In this document: positions 10,056 through 19,077 of the stretch, piece after piece | Layout: every line of letters starts with the position of its first letter | How positions within the stretch are numbered: position 1 is the stretch's first letter | Assembly (NCBI GenBank): GCA_010671905.1 | Contig: JAAHII010000001.1 | Coordinates: forward strand, 2,294,001-2,358,000 | Source: Leptolyngbya sp. SIOISBB | GTDB lineage: Bacteria > Cyanobacteriota > Cyanobacteriia > Phormidesmidales > Phormidesmidaceae | Length of the DNA stretch: 64,000 bases | Reading direction: 5' to 3' | Position numbers and translations under genes: made by a program | Notes under the pieces: generated by a model | The model's database searches: none | What the model saw: only the letters and a program-made list of their open reading frames with translations | What the model was told of the DNA's origin: nothing

Positions 10056-11204
10056 CTATCTCGCTGGAATTTCAGGCGTGCAGGGTGAAGCAGTCGCCTG
10101 CTGAAACTCTTCCCAGCTAGCTTCTACACAGGCTTGAAATTGCTGACGGAACTGCGATTCAGAAAAGCGTTCTGCCTGTTGACGAATGACTGTAGGCGGT
10201 GTTGTGAGAGGCGCTTGCTCAAAGTCGCGCACGGCCTGTACTAAGCTATCGACGGTCTGTTGCGCAAACAGCAATCCGGTTTTACCGGAAATGACGGTTT
10301 CCGTCGCCCCGCCCCGCCCGTAGGCGATCGCAGGGGCTCCGGCGGCTTGGGCTTCGACCACGGTGATGCCGAAGTCTTCTTCCGCCGGAAAGATAAAGGC
10401 TTTGCAACGTTCCATGTAGTCCACGACAGCGTCATCGGCTTGATAGCCTAAAAACTGAATGTTAGGGCGAGCGATTTTTTCTAACTGCGCTCGCTGGTCG
10501 CCATCGCCAATCACCACGAGCGGCAACCCCAGTTGATTGAAAGCAGCAATGGTCAGATCAACACGCTTGTAAGGCACAAAGCGCGACACTGTGAGATAAA
10601 AGTCGGCACGGGGGCGATCGCACCGAAATCGCTCTATGGCCACGGGCGGATAGATGACCTGAGCCTCGCGCCGATAGGTTTTGTGAATACGGCGGGCAAT
10701 GAACTGCGAATTGGCCACAAAGGTGTCTACTCGATTAGCGGTGCTGACGTCCCACAACCGCAAATAGTGAAAAATTAGTCGTGTTAGCAGCCCCTTGAGC
10801 CCACGTTTCAGACCTGCCTGTTCGAGATATTGCCACTGCAAATCCCAGGCATAGCGAATGGGGGTGTGAACGTAACTGATGTGGAGTTGATCGGCGCGGG
10901 TGATCACACCCTTGGTCATGGCGTGATGACTGGAAATGACGATGTCGTAATCGGTCAAGTCGAACTGCTCGATCGCGATCGGCATCAGCGGTAAGTACTG
11001 TCGAAAATGCTTCCGAGCACCAGGCAGCCGCTGGATAAACGAGGTCATCACGGGCTTATGCTGAATGAACGCTCTTGCCTTGGGCTTCAGAAAGTCCACT
11101 AGGCTGTATAAATCGGCCTCTGGATACAATTGCAAAATTTGCTCGACCACGCGCTCAGACCCAGCATAGGCTGCTAACCACTCGTGGATGATCGCGATTC
11201 TCAT
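10056..11204 (-). CDS. Glycosyltransferase family 4 (GT-B)
   Basis: A 382-residue GT-B glycosyltransferase. The N-terminal MRIAIIHEWLAAYAGSERVV is a donor-independent acceptor-domain start. The C-terminal half has FLTVSRFVPYKRVDL-like sequence (YLTVSRFVPYKR), then the E-x7-E nucleotide-sugar motif in EEDFGITVVEAQAAGAP and AIAYGRGGATETV. These enzymes transfer sugars from nucleotide donors to lipids or exopolysaccharide. It ends 52 bases upstream of the oxidoreductase start on the same strand, so the two may be cotranscribed. The sugar and acceptor cannot be read from sequence. Confidence 0.86.
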   Translation of the reverse strand: MRIAIIHEWLAAYAGSERVVEQILQLYPEADLYSLVDFLKPKARAFIQHKPVMTSFIQRLPGARKHFRQYLPLMPIAIEQFDLTDYDIVISSHHAMTKGVITRADQLHISYVHTPIRYAWDLQWQYLEQAGLKRGLKGLLTRLIFHYLRLWDVSTANRVDTFVANSQFIARRIHKTYRREAQVIYPPVAIERFRCDRPRADFYLTVSRFVPYKRVDLTIAAFNQLGLPLVVIGDGDQRAQLEKIARPNIQFLGYQADDAVVDYMERCKAFIFPAEEDFGITVVEAQAAGAPAIAYGRGGATETVISGKTGLLFAQQTVDSLVQAVRDFEQAPLTTPPTVIRQQAERFSESQFRQQFQACVEASWEEFQQATASPCTPEIPAR

Positions 11205-11493
11205 GGCACTCTAATTCCGGCAAGGGAGTGACTCACTCCATTGAGCCGTCCCAGGGTAACATCCCTTCGATATATCCATCGCATCCATCCCATTCCCAAG
11301 CACCTCATGCTTCACTTCTCCCACCTTGCATACCCGGAATCATCCACACTCACTCTGCCTGACTCGACTCGCCCCATTCCCAGACCGCACAGGGATTCCA
11401 GCAACGTGATAGAGTTTGTTACAAAAGGTGATTTGCCTCCCATTTCTGGCAATTTCCGACCTCAAGGCAGTTTGGCGTAGTGAGGCAGTCAGC

Positions 11494-12660
11494 GTGACGC
11501 AGAACAAAATTCCCATTCTCGATCTCAAGCCCCAATATCGGGCCATCCAGGAGGAAATTAAGGCTGCCGTTAACCGCGTACTGGAATCAGGTCAATTTAT
11601 CTTAGGGCCAGAGGTTCAGCAGTTTGAAACCGATGCCGCCCAACATCTTGGCGTCAAACACGCGATTGGGGTGAACTCAGGTACCGATGCGCTCATTATT
11701 GGTTTACGAGCCGCTGGTATTACCCCCGGAGACGAAGTCATCACCACACCTTTCAGCTTTTTTGCCACGGCTGAGTCCATCAGCATGGTGGGAGCTAAGC
11801 CAGTATTTGTGGATATTGATGCGACTTCGTTTAATCTAAATCCGGCCCAGATTCGCGCGGCGATTACCGAGAAAACGAAGGCGATTTTGCCGGTACACCT
11901 GTTTGGCAATCCGGCGCCCATGGCGCAGGTTTTAGACATTGCTGCCGAGCACAGTCTGAAAGTGCTGGAAGATTGTGCTCAGTCTTTTGGGGCCGTGTAT
12001 AAGGGTGACTGCATTGACTGTGAGCCAAGCTGCCAGGACGACATCCGCGATCGCCTAACAGGAAAGTTCGCAGGCGCGATGGGTGATGTCGGGGCCTTTT
12101 CCTTCTTTCCCACCAAAAACTTAGGAGCATATGGTGACGGTGGTTTGATTACGACGAATGATGACGCGATCGCCACGATGGCTCGCAAACTCCGAGTCCA
12201 TGGAGCACTCAAGCGCTACCACAACGAACTCTTGGGCTATAACTCGCGCTTGGACGCGATGCAGGCGGCAATTTTAGGGGTCAAGCTGCTGCACGTGAGC
12301 CAATGGAATCAGCAACGGCGTCAAGTAGCAGCCACCTATAACCGCCTCCTCGCGGATGTTCCAGGACTCGTTACCCCTGCTGTAACGGCGGGCCATGTGT
12401 TCCATCAGTACACGGTACGGGTCTTAGAGGGCAAACGCGACGCCGTGCAGAGCTATTTGGCAGAGCAGGGCATTGGGGCCATGGTGTATTACCCAATTCC
12501 TCAAGATCGTTTGCCGGTTTATGATGGTCAGTTCCCCACCTATCCGGTGAGCGAGCAGGTGGCCTCGGAGGTACTGAGTTTGCCGATGTGGCCTGAGCTT
12601 GAGGCCCCTGTGCAGGAACGAGTTGTGGCGGTGTTAAAGGATGCGATCGCGGCGGCTTAA
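11494..12660 (+). CDS. DegT/DnrJ/EryC1/StrS PLP-dependent aminotransferase
   Basis: GTG 11494 gives the family start NKIPILDLKPQYRAIQEEI; 388 residues. These enzymes transaminate keto-sugars for surface glycans or antibiotics. Signatures are GVNSGTDALIIGLRAAGI, TPFSFFATAESI, the PLP-contacting EDCAQSFGA, and the Schiff-base lysine in SFFPTKNLGAYGDGG. Between EDCAQSFGAVYKG and GAMGDVGAFSFF lies an insertion of about 20 residues containing DCIDCEPSC, which the usual family lacks at this place. Divergent from the glycosyltransferase gene, with about 290 bases between them. Likely role in cell-surface sugar synthesis. Confidence 0.88.
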   Translation: MTQNKIPILDLKPQYRAIQEEIKAAVNRVLESGQFILGPEVQQFETDAAQHLGVKHAIGVNSGTDALIIGLRAAGITPGDEVITTPFSFFATAESISMVGAKPVFVDIDATSFNLNPAQIRAAITEKTKAILPVHLFGNPAPMAQVLDIAAEHSLKVLEDCAQSFGAVYKGDCIDCEPSCQDDIRDRLTGKFAGAMGDVGAFSFFPTKNLGAYGDGGLITTNDDAIATMARKLRVHGALKRYHNELLGYNSRLDAMQAAILGVKLLHVSQWNQQRRQVAATYNRLLADVPGLVTPAVTAGHVFHQYTVRVLEGKRDAVQSYLAEQGIGAMVYYPIPQDRLPVYDGQFPTYPVSEQVASEVLSLPMWPELEAPVQERVVAVLKDAIAAA

Positions 12661-12725
12661 TTTGGCAATCTAGACCAGACACTCAACCAAAACCGATTCG
12701 CCTATAAGTAGCTGGGATAATTCAA

Positions 12726-12795
12726 CTGTAGGCTGGGTTAGTGATAGCGTAACCCATGCGGCTATTGGGTTTCGTTCCTCAAACTCAACCTACAG
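12726..12795. repeat. Dispersed cyanobacterial palindromic repeat
   Basis: The 70-bp unit runs from CTGTAGGCTGGGTT to AACTCAACCTACAG, with nearly complementary ends, and contains TAACCCA and TTGGGTTTCGTTCCTC. This pattern, a GTTGGGTT..GTTCCTCAACCCAAC-type element, is a familiar intergenic repeat of many filamentous cyanobacteria. It probably forms a long hairpin. It sits between the aminotransferase gene and the TIR remnant. Confidence 0.7.
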
Positions 12796-12854
12796 TGTCT
12801 TACATTTAACTGAAACTTCCTACTTACTCACGATCAAAGTATTGATGGCGAGGC

Positions 12855-12986
12855 ATGAGTGAACCAGGGGCTATCTTCATCTCCTATCGTCGCAGCGACA
12901 GCCTTACCGAAGCGGGTCGAATTTCTGCAAAGCTAGTGGGCGTGAGAAGCCGCGCACGATCGCTGGGATCATCGTGTTTTCAGTAA
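12855..12986 (+). pseudogene. TIR-domain protein remnant
   Basis: A 43-residue open frame that begins like a bacterial TIR effector: MSEPGAIFISYRRSDSLTEA followed by GRISAKLV. The block FISYRRSD plus GRI is the hallmark N-terminal strand and helix of TIR domains. After about 30 residues the similarity stops and the frame ends at TAA 12984, inside the 3' end of the MATE gene on the other strand. It looks like a 5' fragment of a lost TIR gene truncated by rearrangement at the MATE gene end. Confidence 0.6.
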
Positions 12987-14336
12987 CATGCGGAATCGCC
13001 AGATGTAGGAAATCGCGGCAGTAGCAAGCCCCAAGTAAGCGCCAATCCAAATGCCGACTCCCCCGAGCGGCGTTTGAAAGCCCAGCCAATAGCCCGACAC
13101 CATGCCTACCCCCCAGTAAGCAATCAGGCTCAGCACCATGGGGACGCGAGTATCTTGGAGTCCTTGCAAGACACCATTGGCCGTTCGCTGGACACCATCG
13201 ACGACTTGACCAAACCCAGCTACTGTCAGCATGGCGATACCTGCCTGCAACACTGCTTGATTCGCCGGATCATTCACATCTAAATAGAGACTGATCAGCG
13301 GCGTCGGAAACAGGACAAATACCCCGCCAAAGATAAACATGACCGCGACGGTCAGGCTCACGCTTACCATGGCCGCCCGCTGTACCCCCGGCCAATCGCC
13401 GCGACCGTACCATTGCCCGACTCGGGCGGTGGCTGCGTAAGACATCCCCAATGGCAGCATAAAAACGATCACCACCGTTTGCAACGCCAGTTGCTGAGCC
13501 GCTAAGACATGAGTCCCGATCGCCCCCACCATCAAGGTCATGACGGTAAACAGGCCATTTTCTAAAATCGTCACCACGCCAATTGGAAACCCTAAGACCA
13601 ATAACTGCTTGAGGATCGCCGGACGTAATCGCAGCCATCGCTCGAACAACCGATAAGGCTGCAAGAAGCCACGCCGATGGTAGATGACATAGCCCATCAG
13701 GCCCAGACACATGACGCTGTGGGAGAGCGCACTCGCGATCGCTAACCCTGATAATCCCATCGCCGGAAACCCCAACTTGCCGAAGGCCAGTACATAATTG
13801 CCGAGGACATTCAAGATGTTTGCCCCCACCATGATCACGAAAATGGGTCGCGTTCGGGCTAGGGCGGTGACCGTGCACCGCAGCACCGCGAACCAGAGGG
13901 CGGGCAAACAGGCCCAGCAGATGACGCTCAAATAGCTATCGGCGAGGGTAATGACCTCTGGAGCCTGCCCCAGCGATCGCATCATATCGCCCAGGTTGCC
14001 GATGAATGGCACCACCGGTACCGCGATCAACAGGGCGAGCCAGAGTCCTTGACGAGTCACTTGTCCCACCTGTTCGGGGCGCTGGGCGCCATAGGCTTGA
14101 GCGGCCAGGGGGCTGACGCTAGAAACAATCCCCACTCCTGTCATGAGGGTTGCCATAAAAATCATGACCGCCAACCCCCCAGCCGCTAGAGCCTCTTGCC
14201 CGAGCCGCCCCATCATCAGGGTATCGACAAAGCCCGTTAAAGCTTGGGCCACTTGGGCGCTCGCCAGAGGGAGTGCCAATTTCAGAAATTCACGAATTTC
14301 GCTCTGGGTCGCTGGGGAGATCGCAAATACTTTCAT
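12969..14336 (-). CDS. MATE family multidrug efflux transporter
   Basis: About 455 residues from ATG 14336. MATE (NorM-like) pumps export cationic compounds using Na+ or H+ gradients. The chain is almost wholly hydrophobic with about 12 membrane spans. The N-terminal ALPLASAQVAQALTGFVDTL and MMGRLGQEALAAGGLA are the conserved MATE block, and LAAQQLALQTVVIVFMLPLG the second-half repeat. It ends within the TIR remnant on the other strand. It is divergent from the pseudokinase gene, with 384 bases between the starts. Substrate unknown. Confidence 0.92.
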   Translation of the reverse strand: MKVFAISPATQSEIREFLKLALPLASAQVAQALTGFVDTLMMGRLGQEALAAGGLAVMIFMATLMTGVGIVSSVSPLAAQAYGAQRPEQVGQVTRQGLWLALLIAVPVVPFIGNLGDMMRSLGQAPEVITLADSYLSVICWACLPALWFAVLRCTVTALARTRPIFVIMVGANILNVLGNYVLAFGKLGFPAMGLSGLAIASALSHSVMCLGLMGYVIYHRRGFLQPYRLFERWLRLRPAILKQLLVLGFPIGVVTILENGLFTVMTLMVGAIGTHVLAAQQLALQTVVIVFMLPLGMSYAATARVGQWYGRGDWPGVQRAAMVSVSLTVAVMFIFGGVFVLFPTPLISLYLDVNDPANQAVLQAGIAMLTVAGFGQVVDGVQRTANGVLQGLQDTRVPMVLSLIAYWGVGMVSGYWLGFQTPLGGVGIWIGAYLGLATAAISYIWRFRMLLKTR

Positions 14337-14720
14337 ATCCACACCCTACACGTTCTCTGAGGGGCTTGCCCAACCCCTCCGTATGGGGCTGTAGTTTGCT
14401 TAAGGAGGTCTGTAATATTCTTGTGGAAAAGGGCTTTAGCCCTGAGGTGGCGAGGCTGGGGTAGATGCGGCACGCAGGTGTGATGACTGACGGATAATCG
14501 ACTCATGGTTACCCGAGACAGGGATTTCTACCTGGGTGACAGAAAGTCCTGAAGAAAGGCCAGCAGGCGTGCTCTCGGACTGCTTTTTGGGATTTATTAG
14601 GAGGGAAAACGATGCATTAACACTGCCATCAGTGATCGCCATCAGTAAAAATGGGGGGCTGCAGACTAAAGTGAGAGACAATCAATCTCTAAGCCACAGC
14701 TTTGCAATCCCTCACAGGAA
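14337..14720. other. Divergent intergenic region, MATE / pseudokinase
   Basis: This 384-base spacer must carry promoters for both flanking genes. It holds a small perfect hairpin AGGGCT-TT-AGCCCT at 14430-14443 and no RNA gene or credible open frame that I can identify. Confidence 0.5.
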
Positions 14721-16718
14721 ATGTTGCGGGGAGCCATCTACCATATGTCTTCAACTCAGAATCTGCTTGGGGGGCGTTACCAATTCATTGAGGCGTTGAG
14801 CGTTCATCCCTTGGGAAGAACGCTCCTCGTAGCAGATGCGCATTATCCAGGCCATCCCAAATGCATTGTCCGAGAACGGCGGCTAACCACTCGGAACTCC
14901 ACTAAACGGCAGGCCATGCTCCGGCGGCTGCAACAGAAGGTGGCCATTTTAGAAACGATGGGGCAACATCCCCAAGTACCCAATACGTTTGTCGCCTTCG
15001 ATGAGGCGCAAAGCTTTTATGTGGTGGAAGAGTTCATTCCTGGACAATCACTCCTAAATTTACTGGCTGATCGTAAACGCTGGACTGTGGCGGAGGCGAT
15101 CGCCGGTTTGCGAGACGTGCTGCCGATACTACACTTTGCCCAAACTCATCAGATCATTCATGGCCATCTCAAGCCTTCAAAACTCGTTCATCATCAGTTG
15201 GAAAATCGATGGAACTTGCTGGATTTTGGCTCCATCAAAAATATCGGTCAGCCGCCTGCCGACAGTTACAAAACAGAGAACCATAACGGGAACTCGACCG
15301 CGCCCATCATTTATCTAGCGCCCGAACAGCTACAGCATCAAACGCAGTTTTGTAGTGACTACTATGCCTTGGGCATGATTGTGATTCAGGGGCTAACGGG
15401 GGTGCCTCTGGAGAAGCTGCCGACTGCGCAGACCCTAGCGCGTCATGAGCGGTTGACGGCTTTGCTATACGATGTGCCAGATCTGCCGCCACAATTAGGT
15501 GCCCTGCTGTTACGAATGGTGGATTCTCAGCCCCAACGGCGGTATCAAAAGGCCGTTGATATTTTGCATGATCTTGATCGCTTACCGGCAGTGTCAGCCT
15601 TGACCAACACTAAAGTTGCAGCTGACTTAAAGCCCCTAGAAGCTCAGTCAGTCGAAATTGTGCCGCGATCGCACCCCGTGTCACGATCATCCCGTTCTTG
15701 GTTATGGTTGATGCTGAGTGTGGTGGGATTGCTGGCGCTCGTCGGTACCACTGCGATGGTGGTGTTCCAATTGCCGCAACGCTGGGCGGCTCAGGAACAG
15801 ATTGCCACCGCTGAGGCCATCGCGGCTGATGACCCGGAAGCGGCGATCGCTGCCTATACCCAGGCTCTGGAGAGTTTGCCTAACCAACCTGAAGCGCTAG
15901 CCGCCCGGAGTCGCTTGTCCTTTGAGCAGGGCGATGCGCAAGCGGCCCTAGCCGACATCTCCGCCGCGATCGCTCAAGCGCCAGACAATTCGGCTTATGC
16001 CTACGACCGCGCTAACTATCGCTTTGCGGTTGGCGACATTCAAGGCGCCATTGCTGACTATACCCAAGCTATTGACCTCGACCCCACCTTTACCAAAGCG
16101 TATGTCAATCGGGGGAGTGCCCGAGCCGATTGGGGCGACGATCGTGGCGCGATCGATGATTACACTCAGGCCATTGAACTGGCGACCACGATTGAAACCG
16201 AAGCTGCCGCCCATCTCAACCGTTGTTTGTCCTATTCCAACTTAGGCGAGCAAGAGTTAGCGTTGAGTGATTGCTCCGCCGCGATTAATCAGCGCCCCAG
16301 CCATGCTCTGGCCTACCAAAACCGGGGCTTGGTGCGGCGACGATTAGAAGATTTTCAAGGCTCGCTGCAGGATTACAATATCGCCATTCAAATTGATCCC
16401 AACAGCCCTGACCCGTTTTACAACCGCGGCCTGACCCGCCAAGCCTTGAATGATCTCCCTGGGGCACTGGCGGATTTGAGCCAGGCGATCGCCATCGATC
16501 CCAACTACGTATTCGCGCTTTACGACCGCGGGTTGCTGCATGCTGAGATGAATAATCATCAGGCCGCGCTGCAGGACCTCCAAACGGCATCTCAAGTGTG
16601 TCTCGACTTGGGACGTACGGGCTGCTACGACGATGCTCAATTCCAAATTGACCAACTACAAAAGTTAGTAGACGCGGAGCCTGAACCGGCCTTACCCGAA
16701 TCGCTGCCTGAGGAGTAA
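14721..16718 (+). CDS. Pseudokinase-TPR membrane protein
   Basis: A 665-residue protein (ATG 14721; ATG 14745 is an alternative). Residues 18-300 have a Ser/Thr kinase fold: FYVVEEFIPGQSLLNLL, HGHLKPSKLV (147-156), LLDFGSIKNIG and IYLAPEQL. The catalytic Asp of HRD is replaced by His (HGHLKPSK), the glycine-rich loop is absent and the VAIK lysine lies in CIVRER, so phosphotransfer looks unlikely although DFG remains. A single membrane helix around 328-350 (WLWLMLSVVGLLALVGTTAM) precedes about eight TPR units (ALADISAAIAQAPDN, AIADYTQAIDLDPTF). Probable membrane scaffold; partners unknown. Confidence 0.85.
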   Translation: MLRGAIYHMSSTQNLLGGRYQFIEALSVHPLGRTLLVADAHYPGHPKCIVRERRLTTRNSTKRQAMLRRLQQKVAILETMGQHPQVPNTFVAFDEAQSFYVVEEFIPGQSLLNLLADRKRWTVAEAIAGLRDVLPILHFAQTHQIIHGHLKPSKLVHHQLENRWNLLDFGSIKNIGQPPADSYKTENHNGNSTAPIIYLAPEQLQHQTQFCSDYYALGMIVIQGLTGVPLEKLPTAQTLARHERLTALLYDVPDLPPQLGALLLRMVDSQPQRRYQKAVDILHDLDRLPAVSALTNTKVAADLKPLEAQSVEIVPRSHPVSRSSRSWLWLMLSVVGLLALVGTTAMVVFQLPQRWAAQEQIATAEAIAADDPEAAIAAYTQALESLPNQPEALAARSRLSFEQGDAQAALADISAAIAQAPDNSAYAYDRANYRFAVGDIQGAIADYTQAIDLDPTFTKAYVNRGSARADWGDDRGAIDDYTQAIELATTIETEAAAHLNRCLSYSNLGEQELALSDCSAAINQRPSHALAYQNRGLVRRRLEDFQGSLQDYNIAIQIDPNSPDPFYNRGLTRQALNDLPGALADLSQAIAIDPNYVFALYDRGLLHAEMNNHQAALQDLQTASQVCLDLGRTGCYDDAQFQIDQLQKLVDAEPEPALPESLPEE

Positions 16719-16783
16719 CGTGTTGTCGACAGCCTCGCAATCGATAAGATAATGAGGCTGTTGCTCTATGTCTGAATTCGTTT

Positions 16784-17389
16784 ATGGTCGCTGTCTCCTC
16801 TGCGCAACCCCGCATCCAGTTTTTGCAAACGCCGACCTCGCAGGCCTGGGTAAAGCAGGCGATCGCTCATCTCGATATCGTTTTACTGGATCATTCGCAC
16901 TGTGAGCGGAAAGCGGCTGGGGTAGCCCTAAATCTCATGTGTCGCTATCCCTCTAGCGAAAAGCTGGTGCGGGCATTGACCGCGATCGCTCAAGAGGAAC
17001 TCAGCCATTTTGAATTGGTGAACCAGTGGCTCGAACGTCGCCAAGTGCCGCTACGCCCCTTGCCCGCACCACCTTACGGGGCTGGGCTGAGTAAACAGGT
17101 AAGACGCGAAGAACCTGGTCGCATGCTGGATTCGCTGCTCGTGGCAGCCCTGATCGAAGCTCGCAGCCATGAGCGACTAGGCTTGCTCGCAACCCACTGC
17201 CCCGACCCCGACCTGGCCCAGTTTTATGGCAGTCTAATGGCCTCCGAGGCGCGCCATTACGGAGCGTATTGGGTACTTGCCACCACCTATTTTGATCGAG
17301 CCACCGTCAATCAGCGCCTAGAAGAACTTGCCGTGGTTGAAAGTGCGCTCCTGACCACCTTGCATCCGGAACCGCGCGTTCACAGTTGA
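16784..17389 (+). CDS. miaE: tRNA-(ms2io6A37) hydroxylase
   Basis: A 201-residue ferritin-like non-haem diiron enzyme that hydroxylates the 2-methylthio-N6-isopentenyl adenosine at tRNA position 37. Ligand motifs seen are DHSHCERKAAG, the ExxH of AQEELSHFELV, EARSHERLGLL and ASEARHYGAYW, in the order expected for MiaE. Its stop overlaps the TTG start of the next frame by four bases. Confidence 0.9.
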   Translation: MVAVSSAQPRIQFLQTPTSQAWVKQAIAHLDIVLLDHSHCERKAAGVALNLMCRYPSSEKLVRALTAIAQEELSHFELVNQWLERRQVPLRPLPAPPYGAGLSKQVRREEPGRMLDSLLVAALIEARSHERLGLLATHCPDPDLAQFYGSLMASEARHYGAYWVLATTYFDRATVNQRLEELAVVESALLTTLHPEPRVHS

Positions 17390-18306
17390 AGTTGCCAGAT
17401 AACCGTATCGGGGGCGCTCAAGTCGCTAATCATGCCATGCTGCTGTCTTGCCAGAATCGCGATCGCCTGCGCCCAGTTGGATATCTCATTGCCCTGGGTG
17501 GTTTACTAAGCACCGCATGTGTAGCATCCCTGAACCAGACTCCAACGGTGAGAACTGAACCCCTGTGTCCGTTTGAGGGCACTGAGATGATATTAGCAGT
17601 GCAGGCGGAAACGCCAGCCCCTGATTTATTGCAAAGCGTTGCCGCCGTGATTGCTGCGCGAGTGCATGAACTGGGCGTCTCACCCACAGCAGTTTTCCTC
17701 AATGAGGCGGGACAAATTCAAGTGCAACTGCCTGAGGAAACTGATATCGAGCAGGCGACTCAGTTACTCAACAGCCAGGGGGAACTCACCTTTCGAGCGC
17801 AAAAAGCCAGTGCCGATTCGGCTACGCTGAACTTGCTCCTACAAGAGGGAGCAGCGGCAGCCGTCACGAATGACGCTGACTCAGAAACCCTGAAGGCAAA
17901 TATTCTGCAGCTATTTGAGGCCCCGCAAATTCGCAGCGGTGATGTGAACGAGGCAACGGTGCCCGTTTCTACATCGAGTCGCTCTCCAGAAATTTGGTTG
18001 GAATTTAGCGAAGCGGGTGCTCAAGCCTTTGCTGATCTGACTCGCGATATGGCGGGCACCGGTCGAGCCATTGGCCTATTTTTGGACGATGAATTGCTCA
18101 GTGCCCCTACCGTCGATGTGAGGTATGCCGAAACGGGCATCCTGGGCGGACAGGCGGTCATTAGTGGCAATTTTTCTGAAATTGAAGCAGAGACGATCGC
18201 GGCCCAGATTCGCAGTGGTGCCTTTCCCGCCCCGACTGCGGTCGTGAGCTTGCAAACCGTCGTCCTCGATGAAGCGTGTGAGGTGATTTCTAGCGATCGT
18301 CTCTAA
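17386..18306 (+). CDS. SecD P1-head-like periplasmic protein
   Basis: About 306 residues from TTG 17386, or 289 from ATG 17437. A hydrophobic N-terminus (VGYLIALGGLLSTAC) suggests export, possibly with a lipid-anchored Cys, though the lipobox is imperfect. The rest resembles the soluble P1 head of SecD: LNSQGELTFRAQ, LEFSEAGAQAFADLTRDM, LFLDDELLSAPTVD, and ISGNFSEIEAETIAAQIRSG followed by AFPAP. No SecD membrane helices follow, so it is a stand-alone P1-like module. Known SecD head domains bind translocating proteins; a chaperone-like role is inference. Possibly translationally coupled to miaE. Confidence 0.75.
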   Translation: MKLPDNRIGGAQVANHAMLLSCQNRDRLRPVGYLIALGGLLSTACVASLNQTPTVRTEPLCPFEGTEMILAVQAETPAPDLLQSVAAVIAARVHELGVSPTAVFLNEAGQIQVQLPEETDIEQATQLLNSQGELTFRAQKASADSATLNLLLQEGAAAAVTNDADSETLKANILQLFEAPQIRSGDVNEATVPVSTSSRSPEIWLEFSEAGAQAFADLTRDMAGTGRAIGLFLDDELLSAPTVDVRYAETGILGGQAVISGNFSEIEAETIAAQIRSGAFPAPTAVVSLQTVVLDEACEVISSDRL

Positions 18307-18409
18307 CCCCTAATCCTCTATGGGCGATTGACGGCAACTGATGTCGCCACCGCCGACCAGCAAGCATCGTTCAGATCACGGAAATTCCTTGCCAGTCAGC
18401 GTTACAAGG

Positions 18410-18958
18410 TCACGGCTGCTGCAGTAAAGTTTGCGGCAGTGTCTGCATCACCCGTTGGAATATCGCTGGATTATCTAACGTGAAGGACACCATAACGGCC
18501 CCTTGAATGGTGATGAGAGCATCTTCACCCCGCTGTTGCGCGATCTCGTCATCCCAACCGGCCTCTTTCAGCACCGCGACGATCGCCTCAAGCCATGCCG
18601 CGAGGGTGACTTTGATCTGGTCATGACGCAGGTCTTGCCCCGTTCCCGATTGCAAGATGGCCAACAAACAAGGTTGAGTACCCCCAGCATAAAGTTCGTT
18701 GACGCGATCGCACATCGTTTGCAAGCGGTCCTCCGGGGCACCCTCAGCAGTCAAGAGAGACAACACATTTTCTTGCAACCAGCTAGCGGAATAGCAGAGC
18801 ACCGACTCTACCATGTCGTCTTTGCCGCCGGGAAAGTGGTGGTACAGGCTCGCCTTACCTAATCCGGTCGCCTCCGAAATTTTGGAGAGGGTGGCACCGT
18901 CATAACCGTACTGGCGAAATAGCGTCAATAAACTCGGAATGTAGCTCTCTTTGGGCAT
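18410..18958 (-). CDS. TetR/AcrR family transcriptional regulator
   Basis: ATG 18958; 182 residues. The N-terminal helix-turn-helix reads LTLFRQYGYDGATLSKISEA and TGLGKASLYHHFPGGKDDMV, a standard TetR DNA-binding domain. The ligand domain has AILQSGTGQD and a C-terminal ALITIQGAVMVSF. It faces the FAD oxidoreductase gene across a short spacer with two palindromic operators, one of them inside the region of the neighbour's leader. It is therefore probably an autorepressor that also controls the redox genes on the other strand; the inducer is unknown. Confidence 0.9.
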   Translation of the reverse strand: MPKESYIPSLLTLFRQYGYDGATLSKISEATGLGKASLYHHFPGGKDDMVESVLCYSASWLQENVLSLLTAEGAPEDRLQTMCDRVNELYAGGTQPCLLAILQSGTGQDLRHDQIKVTLAAWLEAIVAVLKEAGWDDEIAQQRGEDALITIQGAVMVSFTLDNPAIFQRVMQTLPQTLLQQP

Positions 18959-18991
18959 TACCAGCAGCTTCCGATTCAACTATTGACAGTA

Positions 18992-19007
18992 TACCAAACG
19001 ATCGGTA
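18992..19007. promoter_or_regulatory. Probable TetR operator, site 1
   Basis: TACCAAACGATCGGTA is an imperfect palindrome centred on CGATCG. It shares AACGATCGGT and a following CAG with site 2, 31 bases away. It sits 34 bases upstream of the TetR start, in the divergent promoter region. Confidence 0.65.
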
Positions 19008-19022
19008 CAGTAGATTTATGTC

Positions 19023-19040
19023 GAACCGAACGATCGGTTC
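19023..19040. promoter_or_regulatory. Probable TetR operator, site 2
   Basis: GAACCGAACGATCGGTTC has perfect 7-bp arms (GAACCGA / TCGGTTC) around ACGA. It lies in the 5' leader of the FAD oxidoreductase gene, 37 bases before its ATG, where bound repressor would block transcription. The ATG at 19018 just before it is not a good gene start because no ribosome site precedes it. Confidence 0.72.
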
Positions 19041-19077
19041 AGTTATTGAAATCTTACGCCGTCATTCGGAGGTGACT

